This document shows positions 17,340 to 64,000 of a DNA stretch of 64,000 nucleotides, piece by piece (position 1 is the first letter of the stretch; each line of letters starts with the position of its first letter). This DNA comes from Eleginops maclovinus. Lineage: Eukaryota > Chordata > Actinopteri > Perciformes > Eleginopidae. The stretch covers positions 7,773,016-7,837,015 of the forward strand of contig NC_086368.1 of the NCBI RefSeq assembly GCF_036324505.1, written 5' to 3'. The translations under genes and the position numbers were made by a program. The notes under the pieces are model-generated. The model saw nothing but the letters and a program-made list of their open reading frames with translations, did no database searches and was not told the DNA's origin.

Positions 17340-18640
17340 AAAAGGACAACGAGTGGTGCTGAGGAAGTGTCTGCATCTCTCCCAGATGAACACATTTTAA
17401 GCACGCTTTGAGAGGCCCCCAGCTGTGGAGGCACAGAAAGCCCAGGATCCCTGCTCACTAACCAGTGCAGATGTGTGTAGATCTCTGAAAAGGATCAACA
17501 CACACAGGGCTCCTGGACCTGATGGCAGCCCTGGCCGTGCTCTCAAGGTGTGTGCAGTTCAGCTGGCAGATGTGTTCACAGACATGTTCAATAGGTCACT
17601 GCTCCAGTCTGTAGTCCCCACATGTTTTAAAGAGTCCATCATTGTCCCTGTCCCCAAAAGGACAAAACCCATCTGCCTCAATGACTACCGTTCAGTTGCA
17701 CTCACCTCCATCATCATGAAGTGCTTTGAGCGGTTAGTCAAAACTTTTATCACCTCCTCCCTCCCTGACTCACTGGACCCCCTGCAGTTTGCCTACAGCA
17801 CTGCCCACTCCCACCTGGACCAGAGGAACACTTATGTGAGAATGCTGTTCATTGACTACAGTTCAGGATTCAACATCATTGTGCCCTCCAAGCTCATCAT
17901 TAAGCTCAGGGACCTCGGGCTCAACAGCGCCCTCTGTGACTGGATCCTGAGCTTCCTGACGGGCAGATCCCAGGCATTGCGGATGGGGAACATCACATCC
18001 TCCACCTTGACCCTCAACACCGGAGCCCCTCAGGGTTGTGTGATCAGCCCTCTCCTCTACTCCCTGTTCAAGCACGACTGCGTGGCCACACACAGCTCCA
18101 ACACCATCATCAAGTTTGCTGACGACACGACCGTCATCGGCCTGATCACAGACGGCGACGAGACGGCGTACAGAGAGGAGGACAGAACCCTGACATCTTG
18201 GTGCCAGGACAACAACCTCCATCTCAACGTCAGCAAAACAAAGGAGCTGATTGTGGACTACGGGAAGAGGCAGAGAGAGGCACACACACCCATCACCATC
18301 GACGGGACTCCTGTGGAGAGAGTCCTGACATGGACACATCACACCAGGGTCATATCCAAGACGGCTCGACAGCGGCTCTTCTTCCTCCGCAGGCTGTGGA
18401 AGTTCAGAATGGACTCCAGGATACTCTGCAACTTCTACAGGTGCACCATTGAGAGTATCCTGACTGGCTGTATCTCGGCCTGGTATGGCAGTTGCACCGC
18501 CCTCAACCGTAAGACTCTACAGAGGGTGGTGAAAACTGCACTATGTTGAGTTGTTGGAGGAGCCTGGGATATAATATTTTCATTGCCAACATATACGCTG
18601 TATCTGCTTTGCCTATGACAAATAAAACCTTTGAAATAAA
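17340..18640 (+). mobile_element. degraded non-LTR retrotransposon (LINE, CR1/L2/Rex-like)
   Basis: Carries the reverse transcriptase ORF described separately and ends with a short tail, ATGACAAATAAAACCTTTGA, at about 18616-18636. The element is truncated at its 5' end and has lost the sequence after the RT thumb. It sits inside family P repeat. Confidence 0.75.
17425..18549 (+). pseudogene. LINE reverse transcriptase fragment with internal in-frame deletions
   Basis: A 374-codon open frame covers the RT domain. Motifs in order: APGPDGSPGRAL near residue 30, PVPKRTK...LNDYRSVALTSII, motif A MLFIDYSSGFN, motif B NTGAPQGCVISPLLYS, and motif C FADD with both catalytic Asp present. The region after motif C has NLHLNVSKTKEL and the thumb segment QRLFFLRRLWKF. 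The first codon is GTG, not a real start, so the ORF is cut at its 5' end and the endonuclease is absent. Compared with related fish LINEs, about 15 residues are missing before AHSHLDQRNTYVRML and about 15 more in the FLGV region after GTPVERV, both without breaking the frame. It ends early, at ALC plus TGA. Once it would have copied its RNA into DNA; it is now surely inactive. The clade is inferred from motif style. Confidence 0.8.
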
Positions 18641-18688
18641 AGTAAAAGTACTCAAAATGAAAAATGGCCCATTTCAGAAAAACATGTA

Positions 18689-20297
18689 CAGTGGGGAGAA
18701 CAAGTATTTGATACACTGCTGATTTTGCAGGTTTTCCCACTTACAAAGCATGTAGAGGTCTGTATTTTTTTAATCATAGCTACTCTTCAACTGTGAGAGA
18801 CGGAATGTAAAACAAAAATCCAGAAAATCTCATTGTATGATTTTTAAGTAATTAATTTGCATTTTACTGCATGACATAAGTATTTGATACATCAGAAAAA
18901 CAGAACTTAATATTTGGTACAGAAACCTTTGTTTGCAATTACAGAGATCAGACGTTTCCTGTAGTTCTTGACCAGGTTAGCACACACTGCAGCAGGGATT
19001 TTGGCCCACTCCTCCATACAGATCTTCTCCAGATCCTTCAGGTTTCGGGGCTGTCGCTGGGCAATACGGACTTTCAGCTCCCTCCAAAGGTTTTCTATTG
19101 GGTTCAGGTCTGGAGACTGGCTAGGCCACTCCAGGACCTTGAGATGCTTCTTACGGAGCCACTCCTTAGTTGCCCTGGCTGTGTGTTTTGGGTCGTTGTC
19201 ATGCTGGGAGACCGAGCCACGACCCATCTTCAATGCTCTTACTGAGGGAAGGAGGTTGTTGGCCAAGATCTCGCGATACATGGCCCCATCCATCCTCCCC
19301 TCAATACGGGGCAGTCGTCCTGTCCCCTTTGCAGAAAAGCATCCCCAAAGAATGATGTTTCCACCTCCATGCTTCACGGTTGGGATGGTGTTCTTTGGGT
19401 TGTACTCATCCTTGTTCTTCCTCCAAACACGGCGAGTGGAGTTTAGACCAAAAAGCTCTATTTTTGTCTCATCAGACCACATGACCTTCTCCCATTCCTC
19501 CTCTGGATCATCCAGATGGTCATTGGCAAACTTCAGACGGGCCAGGACATGCGCTGGCTTGAGCAGGGGGACCTTGCGTGCGCTGCAGGATTTTAATCCA
19601 TGACGGCGTAGTGTGTTACTAATGGTTTTCTTTGAGACTGTGGTCCCAGCTCTCTTCAGGTCATTGACCAGGTCCTGCCGTGTAGTTCTTGGCTGATCCC
19701 TCACCTTCCTCATGATCATTGATGCCCCACGAGGTGAGATCTTGCATGGAGCCCCAGACCGAGGGAGATTGACCGTCATCTTGAACTTCTTCCATTTTCT
19801 AATAATTGCGCCAACAGTTGTTGCCTTCTCACCAAGCTGCTTGCCTATTGTCCTTTAGCCCATCCCAGCCTTGTGCAGGTCTACAATTTTATCTCTGATG
19901 TCCTTACACAGCTCTCTGGTCTTGGCCACTATGGAGAGGTTGGAGTCTGTTTGATTGAGTGTGTGGACAGGTCTCTTTTATACAGGTAACGAGTTCAAAC
20001 AGGTGCAGTTAATACAAGTAATGAGTGGAGAACAGGAGGGCTTCTTAAAGAAACACTAACAGGTCTGTGAGAGCCGGAATTCTTACTGGTTGGTAGGTGA
20101 TCAAATACTTATGTCATGCAATAAAATGCAAATTAATTATTTAAAAATCATACAATGGGATTTTCTGGATTTTTGCTTTAGATTCCGTCTCTCACAGTTG
20201 AAGTGTACCTATGATAAAAATGACAGACCTCTACATGTTTTGTAAGTGGGAAAACCTGCAAAATCAGAAGTGTATCAAATACTTGTTCTCCCCACTG
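18689..20297 (-). mobile_element. Tc1-type transposon, 1609 bp, TA target duplication
   Basis: Starts CAGTGGGGAGAACAAGTATT and ends with its near reverse complement AATACTTGTTCTCCCCACTG. The inverted repeats are about 70-80 bp or more. TA flanks both sides (18687-18688 and 20298-20299). It contains one transposase gene on the minus strand. Complete in length but coding-defective. Confidence 0.95.
18907..19929 (-). pseudogene. Tc1-family DD34E transposase, nearly full length with one stop and lost start
   Basis: The frame from 19929 to the stop at 18907 would be about 341 codons. The expected ATG at 19929 reads GTG (GTGGCCAAGACC), and codon 25 is TAA (19855-19857), directly after KAGMG. Past it the frame is open for 316 codons. 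The helix-turn-helix N-terminus has [19 protein letters not shown], and the second DNA-binding part has [12 protein letters not shown]. Catalytic residues are Asp in [12 protein letters not shown], Asp in QHDNDPKHT, and Glu in [10 protein letters not shown], the DD34E triad. The last residues are GFCTKY. Family role: cut-and-paste transposition into TA. An internal ATG at 19779 leaves 290 residues without the first DNA-binding helix. Few lesions suggest a fairly young copy. Confidence 0.92.
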
Positions 20298-20317
20298 TAT
20301 ATTGAATTATAATCATC

Positions 20318-20690
20318 TTTTTTCACCCTCTCTCTGAAACCAGAGTTACTCTGCTCTGGTTAGCTGGCCGGCTCTGTTGTGATTGATGAGCTGCTAAGAT
20401 ATTTCCCGCCCGTTAGCCTATCACGTACAATGTGTTGGAGCGCTAGCTAATAGAAGCGGGATTGCAACATCAGAGATGCCATTATGTTACAGAATTAAAC
20501 AAAGGAATATACTCAATACGTCTTAGGCAGGGGTGAGGGTGTGTGGGTGAGAGAGAAACTCCCTCTGGAGGGAACTTTGGGATTTTAGCCTTTGCAGACC
20601 ATTTACAAGCACAAAAAACACAAATACTAGCTTTATAACACACTACAGGAAAGGGGAAACCCCAAAAAGCAAGGTCCGCTTTATGCTGGA
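20318..20690 (+). mobile_element. MITE family M, copy 4
   Basis: Lacks the usual left end and starts at TTCACCCTCTCTCTGAAACC. It keeps AGCTGGCCGGCTCTGTTGTG, CACGTACAATGTGTTGGAGC, GGGATTTTAGCCTTTGCAGA and a degenerate right end CAAGGTCCGCTTTA. It lies just right of the Tc1 element. Confidence 0.7.
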
Positions 20691-21295
20691 GCTTATGTTT
20701 CTTCCTTTTTTTTTTTTCTTTTACAAGGGATTAATAGTAATCTCAGTTATCTTAACCTATAATAATACATGATAAATTATACAAATATATTTTAGTATAA
20801 ATCCAAATCAGAATCTTCAAAGTAACCTAAGCAATCATGTAAAGCAGGGGTCTTCAACGTTTTTCAGGCCAGGGACCCCCAAACTGATGGAGAGTTGGAG
20901 CAGGGACCCCCTACTATTAATATGGCATACAATTGTGTTTTATATTAAACGGGGCCTAGTGCAGTGTGTAAACATAGATACTGTTATTGTACATTCAATA
21001 CTAAGCTATTCAAATAATACACAGGTTAATATATTCATGTTTTTATTTTAAACAAGTGCAAGGTACAGTACGGCCGTACCACTGCCATTTATGAACATAT
21101 ATCTTGCACACAACACAGGGCTATTAAAATAAATCACAATAAAAGTTTGAACTTTAAACAAGTGCAAGGTGCAGAGTGGCTGTGCCACTGTCATTTATAA
21201 ACAAACACTGAGCTATGAGATTTTAACACTAAACATGCATGTAGATGGGACAATGAATCCTCAAACCATCTGTGGATGGCACACGTACTCTCACA

Positions 21296-23213
21296 TCAGT
21301 GAGATGTCTGACCCTGATGAGCAGCACACAGCTGATCCAGCCTTGGACGGATGGAGGTTGTCAGGCAGAGGGTCATATCAGCCTCAGGCTGCAGCCTTGA
21401 CCTGTATTTGTTTTTCAAGTAAGTCAGTGAGGAAAATCCACTTTCGCAAAGATAGGTTGTGGCAAAGGGCAAAAGGCTCATCATGGCTTTTCCTGCCAAT
21501 TGCGGAAAGTCTTTCTGGCAAGAGATCCAGAACTGGGTGAGTGGTTTTGTGTCATATATGTGTCTGAACGTACTGTCAGTGGATAGTTCGATTAGCTGAT
21601 CCTCCTCCGTCACTGTCAGGTGTGTGCCGTCTGCTGCGTTGTCTGTGAATGGAAACAGTATCCATGTCTTGTCCCTGCGCCAGGAGTCAGCCTCAGAAAA
21701 GTAGTGCCCAAATTGTCCCTCGAGCGCCTCCAAATGCGCAAGAATTGCGCGTGTAATGGGGAGCGAGAGCACAGCAGAATCTCCCAGCTCATCCACTGAT
21801 GGAAACATGGAAAATATTTCCTCCCCGATGCGCTCCCTCCACCTTTTGATTTTTTTTAGAAAGCCTTCCATTTTTGTCATACAGTTGAATGGCATGGGTA
21901 TTGCGGCCTTGCATTGAACTGTTCAGTTTGTTCAGCTCAGCGAAAACATCAGCAAGATAGGCAAGTTTGGTGACCCAAACATTGTCACTGAAAAGTGCAG
22001 CCAGCTCTGTGTGCTTTTGGAGAAGTAAAAACTCCCGAATAGACTTGCGCAATTCCAGCACACGTGACAACACTGTTCCACGTGAAAGCCACCGAACCTC
22101 GGAATGGTAGAGTAGCGCAGTGTGTTCTTCTCCCTCAGCAGCACAGAGATTCGAGAAGAGACGTGTTTGCAATGCGCTCTTCTTGACTAGGTTGACTACT
22201 TTCACTACCGAGTCCATGACATCTGCCAATTCAGCGCTCATATCTTTGGCAACAAGTGACTCCCTGTGTAGCATGCAGTGCGTCCAAATCACTTGCGGAG
22301 ACACATCCCTTACAAGCGCGATTAGTCCACTTTTTAAACCAGCCATGGCTCTTGCACCGTCAGTGCACAGCGCAATACATTTTGTCCACGGAATGTCATT
22401 CTCTCTGAAAAAAACATCGATCACTTTGAAGATTTCAGAACTAGTTGTGCGTTGAGGGAGGCACTTACAAAACAAAAATTCCTCCTGCATTTCCTTATCA
22501 TCGACAAAGCGCACAAACGCAAGAAGCTGGGCGTCCTTCGACACATCTGTTGACTCGTCTAATTGTAACGCAAATGCATCTGCCAACCTCAGCTTCTCTA
22601 TCAGTTGCATCCTCACATCAGATGCCATCTCGTCTATACGGCGAGCTATGGTTGTGTCCGACACTGGAATGGTTTTCAGTTTATTAATGTCAATATCATT
22701 TCCATACATGGTTTTACACATATCGGTTGCTGAAGGCAATATTAAATCCTCTGCAAGTGTGTATGGCTGTTTCTTCTGGGCAATCCGAAGAGCAATTTGA
22801 TAAGAGCATTTCAAAGCTAGCTCCCCAACTTTGGCTGATTTTCTGATCAATGTCTGTTGACCTTGGAGGGATTTGAGGCTAGCTTGGAAGTATTCAACAG
22901 GTTTGTCTTTTAAGTGGCTGTGTGTTGTCTCCAAGTGACGCTGCAGCTTTGATGGCTTCATAGATTCATTTGAAAGAACAGTAGAGCAAATGACACACAT
23001 TGGAAACTCAATGCCATCTGTCTCCTTAAAGGTAAACCCGAACTTCAGATAATGATCTGAATATTTTCGTGTCTTCTCCCTTTTGCGCTTACCCTTATTA
23101 GCTGCAACATCTGCAGGCGCAGCAGGTTCTGCCTCGTCACTTGCATGTTCACTGGTGGATGGTATCTCGCTTGTGCTTGTTGATTTTTTCGCTCGAGTTA
23201 CAAAACGATCCAT
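21296..23213 (-). pseudogene. hAT transposase with BED zinc finger, broken by one frameshift
   Basis: The first frame, 23213 to 21789, starts with ATG (MDRFVTRAKKSTSTSE). It has a basic stretch, then a BED-type finger near residues 50-100 (FPMCVICSTVL ... LQRHLETTHSH). The catalytic core follows: LDESTDVSKDAQ (Asp), CTDGARAMAG (Asp), the hAT Cys-x2-His in WTHCMLHRESL, and VRWLSRGTVLSRVLELR. At 21871-21875 five A (minus strand) stand where four are needed: the frame reads LYDKNGRLSKK, while the other frame continues properly with KMEGFLKKIKRWR. The second frame, to 21296, carries the C-terminal dimerisation part with LPFATTYLCESGFSSLTYLK. Total about 640 residues. Apart from this one-base insertion I see no other stop. 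It is part of a transposon, not a host gene, although domesticated relatives (ZBED5, SCAND3) exist. Confidence 0.92.
21871..21875 (-). other. frameshift site in the hAT transposase
   Basis: A run of five T (+ strand), five A in the gene, at GACAAAAATGG. One base too many moves the frame from ...IQLYDK to a wrong frame. Homopolymer slippage or a sequencing error would both explain it. Confidence 0.75.
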
Positions 23214-23639
23214 TTTATATGTATGGTCTTCTCAATAATGTCGCTGCGTGCATCCCTGTGTCTGGGTCTTCAGTAAACTGGGGCCTGAATAGGCTCTCGT
23301 CCAATCACGGGGAACCTAACAGAGCCAGCGCATAGACATAATATTATGTCTATGACCCAGCGTGTGTCACACGGCCTCGTGATTGGCACATCTGCCTCCA
23401 TTTTTCCGTTCGCTATAATATTTTGGATTTGTGTTGTGCATTTAAAGACATTGCAATTTGTGGGAAAAAACGGTTTGTAAAAAAAAAATATATATATATA
23501 TATAAAAAATTGTCTAATCAACCAAAGATTTCGCGACCCCCCTGCAGTACCTCCGCGGACCCCCTGGGGGTCGCGACCCCCCTGTTGAAGACCTCTGATG
23601 TAAAGGAAGAGGAGTAAACAGCACATGGTTTCCTTTTGA

Positions 23640-23760
23640 CCTGTATGACAGTGGAAGCATAAAGTTGCAGGAAATGGAAATACTTGAGTAAAATACCTCA
23701 AAACTGTACTCAAGTACATTACTAAAGTCATTTTACTCAGTTACAGTCCACAACAAGTTA
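23640..23760. repeat. family P repeat, right piece
   Basis: Has AATACTTGAGTAAAATACC and CTCAAGTACATTACT, like the ends of the copies at 27260 and 61147. Probably continuous with the P piece at 17225 before the insertions. Confidence 0.5.
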
Positions 23761-25604
23761 TGTGAGCCATACTATAGCGTTCACAGCAATGACCTGTGAG
23801 CTAGTCAGTGCTGCAGTGACGAATGTAGAAACAATGCTTGATAAGGCTGAGCATAAGTTTTTCCCTCCACAAAAGAGTCATTGTTTATTTGACCGATGTG
23901 TAGGCCGACTGGAAAAACTGTGTGTGTGTTACAAGACGAGGAGGCTCAGTCCAAAGGCATATTGTAAACACGCAGAGAACAGATTCCTAAAGAATACAAC
24001 AACCCTTGATTTTATTTTTCTAGGTAATTTAAAGCCTTTCTCAACATGTATGGTAATTAAGATTTCAAAGGCATCACTGCTACTGAACCACAGTGCCAAC
24101 ACACATCATGTCTACATTCAGCTGTCAGAAAGCAGCAGTAAAAGATAATGAGAGCTGTAACTGACAGCATGAAAGCCCATGTGTCCAGGTTAAACAACAT
24201 GCTGCTCACAATCATTTTTACAGCCCGGCCCAGTTTCAGCTGCCTCCGCTCCATGCTGTCATTTCCCCAAAGGAGCCCGACAAACTGCCCCATCAGGCCC
24301 AAGAATGTTCCAGCATTGGAAGCATTTCAGTGCTAATCAAAATGCAAAGCAGATGCTGGGTTCATTGAGCGGTACACCAACATGCACAGGGCGGGTACGT
24401 CAGAGAAAATCCCCACTTTGTGTAATAAAAAAAATCCAGTTTGCAGCAATTTAATACCTTGAGAGCTGGGCGTCAAAGAAAATGTCCATTTTATTTTAAA
24501 AATATGATAACAACAATTCACATTTATGATTGCAGCTGACAATTTACACAGCCGGCTATTTGTTGAAGAAGTACCAAGGGCTTAAAATCACTGTAATAAA
24601 ACATTAGTTGTTGGCAAATACAGAATGACTACTTATGTATTTCATATTTGTTGTATTTTTTCATACATTTGTATCTGCTGTCAGACCTGTTTTCATTGAA
24701 AGGACTAGATGTAATTAGCCTTTTAGATAATTGAGGTCTGTATTGTTTGGGTTTACATCAGTGTATCTAATTAATCTGCCACTAAGCCTGTCAGTCTCTT
24801 TTATTTGGCAGTTTAACAGTTTTCTATCAGCCATATGTCATGTTTATAGAGCTAGGATTGAACTCGCTGTGCATGTGATCTAGATCTTAGTGCCGATCAC
24901 TCAGTTACATTTGATTTATATAGTCAGACAGCTTAAAATGGAATAAAAAAAACATGTTTTTTTATGCACTCAAGGAAAACACTACGGCTGAACACAAGTC
25001 TGAAGTTTCAGTAGAACACTTGGCTGTAAACAAGCTGCAGGGTTACGAGTTCATTGCAGTGTCATTAACCACAACACTGATTTTTATCTAAAATGGTTAT
25101 ACAGCGTCTGGTTTTTTTCAAGCAGCTTTGCTATGTTTACAAAGTCCAGAGAACATTCCAATCATTCCCTGCTCACCTTTATTTTTGTGTGCCATTATTC
25201 AAATAATTCCCAACACGGTGGATGTTAAATCAACATTGTTTTTGAGTCGATACTCTGGAAATAGTGCATTAAAGCTCAAGCAATAATTCCTGAGTTCATA
25301 TTAAGTGCAGCATGTTATCATTTGCCAAGAAAAGACTGGTTATGATAATATGATTCAGATGTTTAGTATAGACATATTTAAAAGCTTGCTAATCCCAGAA
25401 GAAAGGATACATCCTATCCCAAATTCCTCTAATATTATAGAGATTAAGTGTTATCATTCTTTAATTAAAACACCTTAAGTAACCCTGACTTCTGCTATAC
25501 TAACTCACTTTTCAGATTGCTTGGTATCAATCATTTCTTCACAAGTGTCACTTCAACTCATCATTGAAAAAACGAATTACTTGAATTTTGTCTCTCTTTT
25601 TTAG
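23761..25604. other. noncoding DNA upstream of the first coding exon of arhgef10l
   Basis: No recognised element and no exon; AT-rich. Probably intron 1 of arhgef10l if the transcription start lies near 10 kb. Confidence 0.4.
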
Positions 25605-25609
25605 AAATT

Positions 25610-62660
<37,051 letters not shown>

Positions 62661-62666
62661 GTGACT

Positions 62667-64000
<1,334 letters not shown>

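Larger units (their letters stand above)
20845..23597 (-). mobile_element. hAT transposon (ZBED5/SCAND3-like lineage), 2753 bp, exact 8-bp target duplication
   Basis: Terminal inverted repeats CAGGGGTCTTCAAC (left) and GTTGAAGACCTCTG (right) bound the element. The flanks are ATGTAAAG at 20837-20844 and again at 23598-23605, a perfect 8-bp duplication. The subterminal parts carry GGGACCCCC and GGGGGTCGCGACCCCC. The single transposase gene is on the minus strand. Size, ends and gene are all complete; one base disables it. Confidence 0.95.

Noticed and set aside
17863..18342. 159-codon minus-strand ORF
   Set aside because: Antisense shadow of the LINE reverse transcriptase; no motif of its own.
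18968..19603. 211-codon plus-strand ORF
   Set aside because: Antisense shadow of the Tc1 transposase.
22120..22687. plus-strand ORFs of 80-111 codons
   Set aside because: Antisense to the hAT transposase.

Overview
The window looks like nuclear DNA from a teleost fish. It carries spliced protein-coding exons with GT/AG borders, long AT-rich introns, long CA/GT microsatellites and a dense load of fish-type transposable elements (hAT, Tc1, L2-like LINEs, tRNA-derived SINEs, MITEs). Nothing prokaryotic is present: no operons and no ribosome binding sites.

Two host genes lie on the + strand. Positions 934-4234 hold the last three coding exons of a CHD3/4/5-type chromatin remodeller, most likely chd5. 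It ends with the residues VICIED and has a roughly 2.5 kb candidate 3'UTR to about 6760. Positions 25610-62660 hold thirteen coding exons of a Rho guanine-nucleotide exchange factor, best matched to arhgef10l. They give the first 545 residues: an acidic N-terminus, a short basic helical segment, and the DH (RhoGEF) domain encoded from 43704 on. The gene continues past the right edge. Phases agree at all twelve internal splice junctions. A GA-rich segment near 9.9-10.9 kb may hold a 5' noncoding exon, but this is weak.

The rest is intron and intergenic DNA filled with transposons, many of them datable by nesting. 17.2-23.8 kb is an old MITE-like sequence broken by a LINE, a Tc1 element (transposase with one stop and a lost ATG), another MITE and a 2.75 kb hAT whose transposase is broken by a single extra base. 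52.2-58.3 kb, in the 13 kb arhgef10l intron, holds a second, more damaged hAT with a telomere-like patch in its ORF. About 100 bp further on lies a dead Tc1, split by a hAT-type MITE, itself split by a foldback element made of inverted arrays of a 21-bp palindromic minisatellite. Smaller hAT-type elements with 8-bp target duplications sit at 11.5, 12.3 and 61.5 kb. A long-TIR element of unclear superfamily is at 46.9-47.9 kb. About ten copies of one GGGCCC-ended MITE family are scattered through the window.

I found no convincing new host system. The most unusual structures are the foldback minisatellite, the telomere-repeat patch inside the hAT gene, and long CA tracts beside arhgef10l splice sites. 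All family names rest on recognition of motifs, not on database searches.
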